Below, one piece after another: positions 23,315-35,453 of a stretch of 64,000 bases of DNA. The translations under genes and the position numbers were made by a program. The stretch covers positions 9,137,374 through 9,201,373 of the forward strand of contig CM026422.1 of NCBI GenBank assembly GCA_014871385.1. Direction: 5' to 3'. Below the pieces are notes generated by a model that worked only from the letters and a program-made list of their open reading frames with translations, was not told where the DNA came from and searched no databases. Within the stretch, counting starts at the first letter, position 1. Every line of letters begins with the position of its first letter. Source of the stretch: Ceratodon purpureus. Its lineage: Eukaryota > Streptophyta > Bryopsida > Pseudoditrichales > Ditrichaceae.

Positions 23315-26300
23315 TCAGAACCATTTCCACCTTCCACCTCTAGAATCCTCGACGTTCAGCGCGTCGCGCTCACTTCTAAACCAATCTATTATGACATAGC
23401 CTGGCCAATCATCAAATTCTTCGTCCGGAGATAAATCATCCTCCGTGACTGAGCGCAGATGTTTCAGCATCCTCGCAATCAGAAAGGCCTTCGGCTTTTC
23501 GAGCTGATCCCAACAGTCAAGGTTCTCAACCGCATCGATCGCAGGAGCCATGTTAACATATCCATCAACACGAAGATAAAGGAAATGCAATGACTCTAGT
23601 GACTCGACAATCGGTATACTCGCCAATTGGTGTAATGGAACCAGCCCCTCTAGCACCAAGTCTCTCATGTGAGGGCACTCGAATTCCTCCAAATTCGTCA
23701 ATTTCGGACAGTTCAACATTTTAAGCCAGTGCAAGGAAGTACATGACCGGAGGTCGGGACCATGCGTTAGAGAGTCCAGATCATATAGAAGCACACTTTG
23801 CAGTGACTCGTAGATGCCCACGTTCTGGTCTGTGCCTGAACTTCCAGTTAAGGTAACAGTCACCAATTTCTTGAGCCTGACGAGCTCCAAATGCCGGAGA
23901 CTATCGAGGCCGTGAAGATCCAGCTCTGTCAAGTTGGAGCAGGAATGGAGTTGCAGCACCTCAAGGTTGTGCAGCTCTTGCATCATCTTGCTTGCAACCA
24001 GCCGTGCACTAGTACGGGACAGGTCAAACACTCGCAGCCTTACTAGGTCTGATTTCGGAGAATGGCATTTTTGGGCGGCTCGTGATGATTGAAATACACC
24101 CCATGAGTTCTTCAACCCTTTCATTCCATGTTCTGTTGCATACCACTCTGCGAATTCCTTGTACAGAGAAGGAACTGGGACTGAGAATAAACCATACCAA
24201 TCATGATCTGTATTGTCATACATGATCATACCAGACCTTGTCAGATCCTGCAACTGCATCACAGAGAAACGTTCTTCAATAAGATGTGCACTGCACTAAA
24301 ACAAGACAAGCTGCAGAACAGAGATACAGAGAGGCAGCTAGCACCATTTCCTTCACAACTCATGAAGTATTGGGGCGAAAGGACTCTGGGGATCGTACTT
24401 ACTTTTCTTTTCAGAACTGGTACCGAGACGTCATGTAATTTAGATAGCCATTCGAAAAACCTGAAAAGATGGCTAGTATTATGATAATCGATAGAGTAGT
24501 TTAAATTAACCCATTCCTTCATGTAAAGCGCAATATCCAGAAACAAAAGCTGCTCGCTTGGATGTAAGCTACTGAATTGTAGCTCAATAATGCTTCTGAT
24601 ACTCCGAGATTTCCAGACATCCTTTAGCAGGTCCTCGTGCTTCTCAAGATGGTCCTTCCAGCGCAACATTTGAGTATTGCTGATGTATCTGCGAAAGAAA
24701 TCTCCTAACGCCGAGAGTGCTAGCGGGTGATAGCTCCTCCAACCTGACTCACACATATGTCTGTCGGATAAAAACTGCTTCTCGTGCACATCCGGTTCAC
24801 ACGATACTTCATAGCCCTCCGACTCAAACAAGCACTGCTGAATACAAAGCCCAACAACTCTTCGCTCTTCGTCTGTAAGCCCAAAAATGGATTTCATAGG
24901 AGCGGCACTCCTCAGAAATATTTCTCCTGCCTCCTTCACCGTCAATCTTGGCATGGGCATGCAGAATTCTACGCCTGGTAACAGGTCCTGAATATTAGCT
25001 TTGCTCCTTGATGTGAGCAATATTCTGCTCTGGGGATGGAATCCAATCATCAAGTACTCCTGAGCTTCTCTCCACGAACTCTCATCACTGGTCACATTGT
25101 CAATGGCTAGAAACACGGGTTCCCGCTGCACGCAATCTCGCAAGAGCTTCAACCCCTGACATGTTGATTGCAAACCACTAAGACAGGTGAGCAAGCTAAG
25201 AGCTAACATCTGAGCCATATTCTTCATATTCCAATTATGGAAAAAGGCTTGCACGATACTGCAAGGGAGTAAATTTTGAGGTAATTGTCAATGGAGGTTG
25301 ATTATTAACACTGGTATCAAGAAATGAGCATAAACTCAAATCACTTGCACGTGCAACAAAAAACCATTATGTAAAATGATCTGAAGATGCTCAGTTGACA
25401 CGAAAAATTGCAATACCTGACGGTCATCTGTAATTCTATCCAAGACATCCCTTTCAATACCACACAGGTTCTTCAGCATCAACCTTTGCCGCCTCATCCT
25501 GGACCTCTCACTCAACAGTTCCACATGACAAACCCTGGACGAAAACTCTGCAGAGAAGTAATCGCACAAGGCTTTAGACAATGTTGATTTTCCACGTCCA
25601 GTCGTTCCATACAACCCTAACACTGGTGCCCCCACCGTCGCGTTTTTCACAAAGCGACTTGTTGCTATCTGCAACCGACAACCAATTGTCATCCAAAGTC
25701 AGTAGAAGTGCTGCTAAGCTATCTGAAACATTCGACTACATAATCCCTGCTAATACTAGGAAAGAACACTTGAACGCAGAATGAAACAGGCACAGTAATG
25801 TGTTCGTCGAGTACAATGCAAGGCATGTTCTATCTCGCCAAATCTTCCATATTTTCATAATATCTGCCTAACTTTCAGCAACCTAGAAGGTTTATTTCGT
25901 CAACATATTCCATGGTCCAAGCGGAAGTTCTAGACCTGCTAATGCCTAGGAAACAGAGTTGGATCGAAGCAGAATGAACATTCTTCACGTACCTCACACA
26001 TCCGGTCATAACCCACCATATCCCTTGAACTGCCGTATAGCAGGTCTGGAGGCGATAGTTGGAAAATGGTTCGCACAACCTCCTTTCTGTAACCCACCTC
26101 AGACATTGCATTCCTGTCGAGTGTGAGGCCATTCACCTTCCGTAATGCTCTCACAGCGGCACTCCATTTTGCTACGTCAATTCTTTTCTCTTTATCCTTG
26201 CTAGCTAGTTGTACCCATGTTGGCATCCAACATTCCTCAATAGCCCTATCGTTGAGATCGTCAGCTGATAACTTGTAGAAAAGTGGGAGCATATTTAACC

Positions 26301-27901
26301 GTTGGTTCCCGGCTTGTTGAGCGGCGTGAAACTCTGCAAGCTCTATCATGGGCCACTTGGAACACAAGAACTCCGCCGACAACACTATTACGGCAACATG
26401 ACACAGTTGGGCTGCCTCTTTTATGAAAGGCACGAAATCCTTGCCCTTTGGCAGACTGTGGTGTCTCTGGTCAAAGAATGGGAAGATACAACCTTGTGCT
26501 TCCAGATCCGCGCACAACTGTTCCACAAAATCTTTCTGTGTTCCGGAGTGACACAGAAATACTTTGTGCTTCGCTCCATCAAGCTTGAATGAGCTGCAAA
26601 TGAGTGTCTGTGCTTGAGAAAGGCCATGATAACCTCATGCTAAACACATCAATATTAATATTGACGAAGGACAGACTTGTGTCAGTGAATTGAGTTGCTA
26701 GTGTACAATTTATGACCTAGCCTTTGTCCACATCTTCCTTGTGAACTGAGAGATGATATTGTACTTGGTAATAGTGCATCTAGCATTCTATCAAGACACT
26801 GTTTCAGAAACTGTGATGGTCTGGTATACCTGGCGTGCTTCATATTATGTCCGCCTGGAGAATGTTCAAGTAAATTACCACATGTTGATTCTGTGGGGTG
26901 ACATGAAGAGAAAAGGCATTCGGTTTCTTGCTCATGTATTGAACACTGTAACAGCACAGTGACTCACAACTCCATTAGCAAAGAAGAAAGATGCATGCGT
27001 CTTTCTCCCTCACAGTTCAAACTTTATACATAACCTAGCCACATGTATAATAATATCTGAACCAAAAACACTGAAATTTTCAAAACATGTCCTTTGGACG
27101 TAACACAATATTCAAAAGAAAGCCCCTGCTAGTTCCAGACTGACGGAGGATTAATAGGTTCATCTTTAGTTCTTCGGATGGACAGTACGAATTCTAAAGA
27201 CCATATGTGCTAAACACAGTGAGGGTACAAAAAGGACGCCCAATGTGATGTGTAAAAAACAGAACGGAGGCGCACCTCGCCCGAATACTGCAATTGATGA
27301 ACATCACAGAGCTTGGTAGGACTGGAAACACCGTTGTTGTCAACACTCTTGATTCGCTTCCCACCCCTGCCAAGTTCTGTTTCTCCAACAACATATGCGA
27401 CATGAGTTAAAAGGACATCAAGAAACTAACACACACATCAATGATGGGCCTATGAGAAAGCTTCTTGAAAGATTCATCATTTAGCCCAAAGCCCCAAAGT
27501 CAACCTTTCAATAGACAATTAACTGCGGAATGTAGGCATCTAGAGCATGCTCGGAAAAATCGCCATCCATTCGGATTGTAAACAAGGACAATGTCCTCCA
27601 AATTGTTAAGAGGAATTTAATACTTACCAGTCAGAGAACGTCTTCGCTCGCTTTCCTGCCCTACTGCATTGCCACTTTCGATAGCAGCTGACGGACTGTT
27701 CGACTCTGTATTCGCCTGTGCCAAGATACCGAGATTGGTATGTTACAACTGTACAAATTAGTCATAAGTCTTTCAGACGGACGCATTAAAATCCACTTAG
27801 ACTGCGGTTTCAATAATCCATGTGCTCGTAGTTTCAACACATCTTGCCTGCTTATCGTGTCGTGTCGAGCCAGCTGCAGGGATACTCGAAGCTCCTCCCA
27901 T
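23315..27901 (-). CDS. TIR-NB-LRR intracellular immune receptor (TNL)
   Basis: Proposed exons: 27848-27901, 27628-27715, 27276-27376, 25993-26607, 25417-25668, about 24403-25221 and 23315-24295, giving about 970 residues. An N-terminal extension of about 80 Ser/Arg-rich residues precedes the TIR domain (KHKVFLCHSGTQKDFVEQL). The TIR domain includes SAEFLCSKWPMIELAEF, with the Glu that is catalytic in TIR NADases. The NB part shows a P-loop GTTGRGKST (about residue 307), a kinase-2-like VFLAIDNV, RNBS-B SRILLTSRSK and a GLPL variant HPLALSALG. After a winged-helix-like ERFSVMQLQDLTRSGMIM come leucine-rich repeats (LEVLQLHSCSNLTELDL), ending at WKWF. TNLs sense pathogen effectors; TIR NADase activity triggers defence. 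The boundary between P-loop exon and next exon is uncertain because the best acceptor is out of phase. The first intron seems to be GC-AG. The start ATG is provisional. Confidence 0.85.
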
Positions 27902-30300
27902 CCCTGGTGATCCGAAATCTCGTTCCAAATCTGTTTCCTCCGGTGACAGTTCTGATTGAGTGCTCAAACTAAAGGATCAATGGGATTTCCTGATCTAATC
28001 TTGATCAACAGGAACAGTGCTCCAATGGCATAGGCGACGATGCCTGATCACAGTCCTCCCCTGCTCGGCCAGATTATGCTGGAGTCGGTATACTTGGCAA
28101 CTTTTGGGTCCACTGTTTTTATATGAGTGCTCTGAAATTTCAAAAGAGGAAATTATGATACTTCGACCTAGCCCGTCATTTTTCCATCCCCATGCAAAAG
28201 CAACAAATTAGTGAATTTTCAAATTCTTTGTTCAAACACTCGACTTCTGAAATCTATAAAACTAGGGTCAACATAATGACACATCCAGTGCACCAACAGG
28301 TAAAGCAAAACGAAGCGGTACCAGGCCAACCTAACTGTATGGGTGTCAGAGTGTGTTCTATGTTACCCACAGTATAGGAAAACTTCCTACAGTGTACTGT
28401 AACTCTAGTTGTAGAGGAGAGTTACAAGGGGTTGATATATCAACTCTTATGATTGGACGCAATCTTCTCACGACTCCCTATGTGACGCAATTGCAAATGC
28501 CAACCTTGCAACCATAGCGCGTGAAACTCACAACACACACTTAGCAATTGTATCACTACCCCAAGGATTCAAACTCAAACAAATAGCTTCACAACTACAT
28601 CCATTTTGGGAAAGCTTACTACGTAGGAGTAAAAGTCTAACACACAACAAAAGGAACTTTGGACGAATTATTGTTTTGTAACTATGTGGTAATGTTTTAT
28701 TATCTATTCATGATTAACAAACTTGGTATAATAAAATTTAAAAAATTAGGTTCAAATATTTTTGTAATTTTACCACAATTTACTACTTGAAGGTGAGTTT
28801 CTCCAAACCTCGAAGTGTAAATAACAACATGAAATTATCACTGCTAGCAAACCCATGGCTTCTCACAAACTAAAAATGTGAAAAAGGTAGCTTTTTCTTG
28901 TCTATTGTGGCAATCCTCACTCACCATCTTCTGCTATGGTCTAAATAGAAATGAAAAACAAACACTTTGCTTGTAGTGGATGGAGAACGTCCATTTTATT
29001 CCCTACACCAAAAGTGAGGGGATGAACAAACTAGCTCAGGCTAGTACACCGACTGGTTCAGAACAGGGGCAAATACTGCTCCGAACACCAGCTTCCAAGT
29101 AAACTCAAGAAAACGATTCTTCTAAATTCATTGAGAGTAGACATCACGTCACAGATTGATTTAATTTTCCCCGATTACTTCTCGGAGATGCAAAGGGAAA
29201 ACCACTCACGATTACCCCCGAATTGCAAGACTGAAAATTAGAAAGAACGAAGCGCACACCAGCTGCGAATTTGATGCCACTGAAGACACGATCAACCTGG
29301 GTAGCACTTGTTTACAACTCCTTGTAAAAAATTAATGAAGCAGTCTTGATACAGAAGCACGAGAAAGGAAATCTAGATCGTAGCTCGTATCATCGTCGAT
29401 CAACAAAAATCCATCAAGGCATCCTTTCCGGAATTACCTTACCAAGAGGTGCATCACATCTCAACCGGGTGACTACGAACTTCGTTGCGGTTCAATCTAG
29501 TCCGAGGCACAAGGAAAAAAATTTAGTAGAGATCGTGAAGTTATCTGTAGGAGGAGTTTCACAGAGTCGACAACGACGAACTATGACAAAAATGAGTTAC
29601 GTGAAGGTTCCAGTTGTCGGAGCTCACTGTGAGTCGATGAAACAGTGATAAATATCGACGGATGCTGCCAATGATACAGTAAAAGAAAACATTTGTCAAA
29701 AAAATTGACAAGATTATTCCTGTGTGATCCAGTACGAGACAGGGGAAGTACTGTACACTTGCACAGAATTACTGCCATTGTTGCTGCTCATCGAAGTTGC
29801 AATATGTCACGGCATGAGTAAATCACTTTAAATATTGCAGTCACGAAAATCACTACCATTTTCAATGAAACGATACTTCCACTGATGGATATTCGAGAAG
29901 TGGTCGTAAACCCAAATGGGGAGCTGCATTCTTGTTCAGCTACCTTGGAACATTGGTTGAACCTCTGGACCTCAATCCACCGTCTTCCTGCAATTCCGTA
30001 GTGTGGTGTACCCTGATCGTGGTCCTCCTCAGCACGAGAATTGCACTGAAACTTCTGATTACAGTACTCGAATTCCTTGCAGCCTGTTGGCTCTTGGGCT
30101 TCCATGGCCCTGCAGTCAGGCCCTGCAGAAATGGGCCGACTACCTGACATGATATCCTTCGGTGTAAAGGAGATTAGTACACTGAGTTAGGGCTTTTGAT
30201 CACCTACAGTCGACATTTATGAATGTTCCCAATCCCTTATAGCCCCTACTGGCAAACAATTCACCTCTAAGTGAATGAAGAATTGAGTGGGACATGGATT
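27902..30300. other. Spacer between the TNL gene and the GDSL cluster
   Basis: No firmly supported gene. A minus-strand open frame at 29788-30150 begins with a good ATG and encodes about 120 residues ending in a hydrophobic segment (ISGSIVSLKMVVIFVTAIFKV); it matches no family I know and could be spurious. A second hydrophobic stretch (IVAYAIGALFLLIKI) is readable on the minus strand near 28,045-28,000, possibly an upstream exon of the TNL or chance. Confidence 0.35.
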
Positions 30301-30645
30301 CAAAACACCACAATGCCGAATGACGAATCAAAACGCGCAAGTTCGGTTTTGAATCGACTTGTATTCCTTTGAAAATCGGCACAAATGTTCTGAATATTCA
30401 CTAAGAAGATTGAATTCGTTCGAAGCCCAATCTTGGAATTATTTCGGAACATAATTTCACTGACATGTGCAAAAATCACGAGATTTTACATTGATATTGC
30501 AACTATGCCTCAACAGCAACTAAAACTAAACAGAAGTTTAATATATAATGGGATTGTCTCCCCTAGCATGTACTGAGTGTCGAACTAAGGACACGTTGTA
30601 ACGAAGTACACCATGCTGCACTTCTACATGTGTAGAGCATGGGCC

Positions 30646-32364
30646 TTACATGGCAATTAGTTGCTTGATATTGAAAGGGCTAATGTCAGAAGGGCCTCCG
30701 GAAAAGAATCGATCTGCCAAGTAACTGTTGGTGCGGTCTGTAGGGTGGAAGGGGTCCCAGAACAAGTGTGTGGAACGGTTTGTGCAAAGATTGGACGCCG
30801 GTAAGCACCCCAGTTGTCCATTATAAGGGCCACTTCCACAGCACCCAGTGGTCGTGAACTCGAATCCTGCGATGATTGACCAAAACTAAATGTGAGTCTT
30901 AGTTATCAGTAACACTCAATCTCATTGTTAAAGTTTCATATGTTAACGGGACTTCCAACAAACATGCCTTGTCAATGGTGCACCGAGGAGGGGGCAGCGA
31001 GATGATGAAAGATATGTGATGCAAGTACCGTATTGAGCTGGGTTGGACATGAATTGTGATATAGCATTGTAAGCGTCACCAATGCAAAACTTGGCATCAG
31101 GATGTCTTGCATTCAAATCAGTTAACATGGGCCTCAGCGCCGCATTGAAGCCACGGCACATGCTGTTCACCGTGTCTAAACACGTGCCGTTTGTATTGCC
31201 GGTGACGACCTGAGACGGAATGCAACCGAGAGGCCCCAGAGCAAACGTGACAATCTTTCGTGCTCCTAGGTTGTACAACGTCTGGCCGGACATCCCCACA
31301 CAAGCCGGTCACCATATATTTGAGTACAATTTTAGAAAAATTACAACTATATTTGGGATTTGGATGGTTGAATGAATTATTTACATAGTACATGACATAC
31401 CATAAGTTGCTTTCGGAAGGTAGAGATGAGCAAGTCCTGAAACTGTGAAGTCGTGTATTGCCGTGATGTTGCTGAGTTGGACAGAAGATAGTTGTTGATG
31501 TAGTCATTGCTCCCGAACACTACAATATACAATGCGTCACTCAGGATCTCCGATGCTCTTGGTTGACCAATCAAGTTATTGATCTCTACCACATTCTTCT
31601 GAAAATAAGTCAGCTGCGTGTTGAATGACAACCGCTGAATCTGCAAAATCACGCGAATGATTCTGTGGATAAGGCACTTCCTTAATACATGAATGTGTGG
31701 CTGTATATCAGACAGATTTTGAAAAATAGATCGGGGATTTAGAAAGAGCAGCAAAAAAATTTCATCTGCAATTGTAAGTTAACTCACGTAATTACTTCCG
31801 GTGGAGTCAAGGATACCCCCTGCCCCTGAGGCATAGCTCACACCATTGAGAAGCACTGAACCTCGTGTCGTAGGATTGAGGTATGGCTGTGGTATTGGAG
31901 CTCCCAACTTTTCAACTGCATTCATCGAAAGGCTCAATACATATTAAATATAAAAACAGCTTCAGACGTACATGCGAAAGAATACGACGCCATTATCGTT
32001 CATGAAAAAAACTTACTGATAGAGACAATAAGAACAATTCTTAGTCATGAGAGAAGGCATCAGGCTTGCACATACACACAAAGTCAGGTGCAGTGCGACC
32101 GTTGCTGAACCGGCCAGTTGCAATGCCGCTGCCATAGTCAATGCCATTGGGGTAGAGGTTGGCCTTGGCCAGAGACAAGGGCAGATAGTTGTTGTTTCCA
32201 ATGTCCACAAGAGAGTCACCAAAAATGAAACTGGCAGGTGTAGCATCGGAGAATGTGCAGAGCAGCAGCAACATGTATGTAATGAACAAAGGGAGGATGC
32301 CATCCTGCACATCAAGAGGTTCCATGTCTTTTTTGCACCCAAATCCTGCCAGTTTCATGGTCAA
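30646..32364 (-). CDS. GDSL-type lipase/esterase, secreted (tandem copy 1)
   Basis: Five exons (32076-32364, 31788-31915, 31401-31640, 31029-31281, 30646-30866) join in phase to 376 residues. The N-terminus has a signal-peptide-like segment (LPLFITYMLLLLCTFSDA). Block I FIFGDSLVD carries the nucleophile Ser51. Block III reads [20 protein letters not shown], and the C-terminal Asp/His pair is in DPFHPTD (D341, H344). Length and exon structure match plant GDSL esterases, which are usually extracellular acyl-hydrolases; the substrate cannot be told. A later ATG at 32325 would also give a signal peptide. The next gene upstream is a paralogue with identical intron phases, and a decayed copy sits at 19.6-20.4 kb. 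Donor of exon 1 (GTATGT) was chosen because it restores phase with exon 2. Confidence 0.92.
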
Positions 32365-33574
32365 TAATTCATTACTACTGATTCAGTACCCGCTTCATAA
32401 CTAAGTGATCTGCAAACCATTGGCAATCCTGTGACTACTCATTTGCCACAAGAAGCAGTGAACTTGCTCACACTGATGAATTCGAACTCCACGCTATCCT
32501 CAAATCATGAATTAAACCAGCAAAAGCATACAGCTAGCACATTGATCATGCCTGGATGGATGGCTGACCTGCAGCTGCAGCTCTTGGGGATCAAATCATC
32601 AAAGTGGGACTGTTTTCATATAGAAGCTGCTGAAGAGCTATGGCTCTAACGTGGTGACGAATCCAAGCAGGGGAGCTACTTTTGTATAATGACTTGAATT
32701 CATGGTTGCCGTATTTATTGGTGAACTTGAACAGCACTCTTTCGTCCAAGTATGATTTTCATTGGATAAATATTTTCAGGGCTTTGCTTGCCGTAGTTAG
32801 GCCAAGGTTCGGCAAGTGGTTTGTGTTTGACTCTGTTCCTCTGTCCTTCACATGCACCAAAAGACTATGATGAATTCAGTCTCTATCTGGCTGTCCATTC
32901 CTTGTCACAGTGGGAACCCGGTTGAAGCTTGTAAGTTTAAGTACATTCAAGAGTGAGCTATTTCATGTGAGGGCTCGTGGTATGATGCTGAAGGCTGCTA
33001 TTAGTACTGCTCAAGTGCAGTTTAATCTAGAGTCACTGACAGTCTCCGTGCAGGCCCATGAAACCAGAGTGGAGACTGTAGTCTGGCATACATGCACCTG
33101 AAGAGCTCAAGGACATGCCATGTCCTTGATAATGGACGACATTCTCAGAATCATTCACTGACACTCACAAGTTTTTGCCAACCTCAATCCAGCGATTGAT
33201 TTTCTGTGAGAAACTTCAAACAATTCTCAGCTTGGAGCTAAGTTATCAACGCAAATAACCCTGTATAATTACACGATCAACATCAGAATAATATTCCAAA
33301 TCATAATGATCCTGCGGTATTACCCAGTTCTGTCCAACAACTCAACCGAGAGTCAAATGTTTTTTGTAATATCACTAACTATCACGTCTTTCTAAACAAC
33401 TAAGCTGCGAAGAAACCATTCGGATATTTTGCTAAATGATAAACTTTTATATAAAAAAATGGGCGACATTCCTACAAATCGGATTGTCTGCAAAAAAATC
33501 CAGGATAAACAGTGTTTTCAAGATTCCAAGCAGAAACATAATATTTCTCTTGTAATCCTGGATCAAATCTCTAA
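32365..33574. other. Spacer between tandem GDSL genes
   Basis: About 1.2 kb that should hold the promoter of GDSL copy 1 and the 3' UTR of copy 2. No further gene recognised; open frames here are short and family-less. Confidence 0.5.
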
Positions 33575-35453
33575 CTAAGGCATAGAAGCGAGCGTCCGGA
33601 CATTCACAGGTTCAATGGCTTCAGGGCCACCGGAGAAGAAACTGTTGGCAAGTAGCCCATTTCCTTTGTCAGTGGGGTGGAAAGGATCCCAGAACAAGTA
33701 AGCTGCTCGGTCTGGGCACGGCTTCACAGTCGGAAGACAAGGTATGGCACCGTTGTAAGGGCCTAACCCACAGCACCCCTTATTCACCACCGTAAATCCT
33801 GTACAAGCACAATTCCACGTACGAAAATAAGTCACTCCACCAATTCTGAATCATCATTCTGAATTATGTTTTAATCGATCCAACTGAAGGCTTGAAGATA
33901 GAGGAAGACAGGGGGGTGATGAATTAATATGGTACCGTATTCTGCTGGCCGGTGGACATAGCCATCCACGAGATCATATGCATTTCCATAGACATAGATG
34001 GAGCCTGGAAGGCTGTTAGTGAGATCTTTTAGCAACGATTTTGTTGCTTGGTTGAACCCTCTGACGTAGCTGTTGATGAACTCAATGCAGGAGCCATCCG
34101 GACTCTTCTGGTTGTAGAGCTGGGAGGGAATGCACCCGAGTGGACCCACACCGAAGATGAATATCTTGCGAGCTCCAAGAGAGTAGAGCCTCTGCAATCA
34201 ATTTTGGAAAGACATTTTGCTTCAATAAAACCAAAAAAGAGGAAGGAAAAACATTGCAGAGGGACTGCAGTATGTCAGCAGTGTTCAACAGTACTTGACA
34301 TGGGAACCAATAATGAACCAATTAATCTAGTGAGTTATAAGCTTCTAGTTGCTAGATCTGTGTGGGTCACTGTGGAGTCAAGTAAGTACTCACCCTTAGT
34401 TGTTGATTGAAAGTTGAAATCAAGACACCTTCATATTGTTTGGGAGTAAACTGTTTTGAAGTGGCAGAGTTTGCCAGCAGGTAGTTGTTGATGTAGTCGT
34501 TGCTACCGATTGTGACGTACCAGAACGCCTTGGCAAAGATTTCTGCTGTTTTCCCTTCTCCAACCAGACCAACGAAATCCTGTCTTGTTTTTGTGAGGTA
34601 CTCCAGTTGTTTGTTCAGTCCTATCCTTCCAATCTGCCATAGTAACAACACCCTCAGAAACATTATGATCAGCCTTTTCACCATATTATGGAGATCTTTA
34701 GCATGATCAGCATTTCCAGCCATAATATTCGTGATTTAGAATTGCATCTACATGATCTGAAGAGGCTGAAAGGTCACTTATTTCGTTTTGAACGACTTAC
34801 ATAATTATAGCCAGTTGAGTCTAAGATGCCCCCAGCAGCTGAAGCATAGTTTAATCCTTTAAGAATGATAGGTCCTTTTGCATTTGGACTCAAGTATGCA
34901 GGTGGGAATGGTAAACCCATCATCTGAACTGCATTTTGCATCAAGACATCGAACAAAAACTCAGATCAGCAACCATTCAGCTCAAAATATTCTCCTCAAG
35001 AACCACTGTTAACACTACTAATTATCAACTCCAGAACCGCACACAAGAGCTTCTCAAAACACTGGATTAAATATTTATGTTTTATATATGCAGACAGACC
35101 ACAGACAAGCCTCAGACAAGCCTCAGACAAGCCTCAAATTTAGCAAGTAAACTTTGAAGCCATTGCAAGTTAGAGAGGATGAAAGATCAGCGGTGTTCTA
35201 ACGTACCAAGAAAATCAGAAGTGGTGCGGCCATTGCAGAACCTGCCAGTGGCTCCCTGAGGAAAGTCCAAGCCATTGGGAGCAAAGTTGGACTTGGCCAG
35301 AGTGATGATGTAATTGTTGTTGCCAACATCCACAAGCGAGTCACCCAGAATGAACATTGCCGGCATCAGGGGCTCCCCACACCGGATTGGCAAGATCCTG
35401 CTCAAGATGACCAACAATACACCCAAGCATGGTAACACTGTTACTCCAGCCAT
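33575..35453 (-). CDS. GDSL-type lipase/esterase, secreted (tandem copy 2)
   Basis: Five exons (35207-35453, 34801-34928, 34394-34633, 33936-34191, 33575-33798) give 364 residues. The ATG at 35453 opens a signal peptide ([19 protein letters not shown]); an in-frame codon farther upstream would add a less typical leader. Block [16 protein letters not shown] carries Ser39, block III is [20 protein letters not shown], and the Asp/His pair lies in DPFHPTD (D328, H331). The Cys pattern near the C-terminus ([10 protein letters not shown]) matches plant GDSL esterases. Exon 2 and exon 3 are exactly the same length (128 and 240 nt) as in copy 1, and all intron phases agree, so the two arose by tandem duplication. 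Proteins have diverged clearly, so the duplication is old. Confidence 0.93.

Noticed and set aside
29788..30150. 120-codon minus-strand ORF with a C-terminal hydrophobic segment
   Set aside because: No family similarity and no support beyond an ATG; kept only as a note in the spacer entry.
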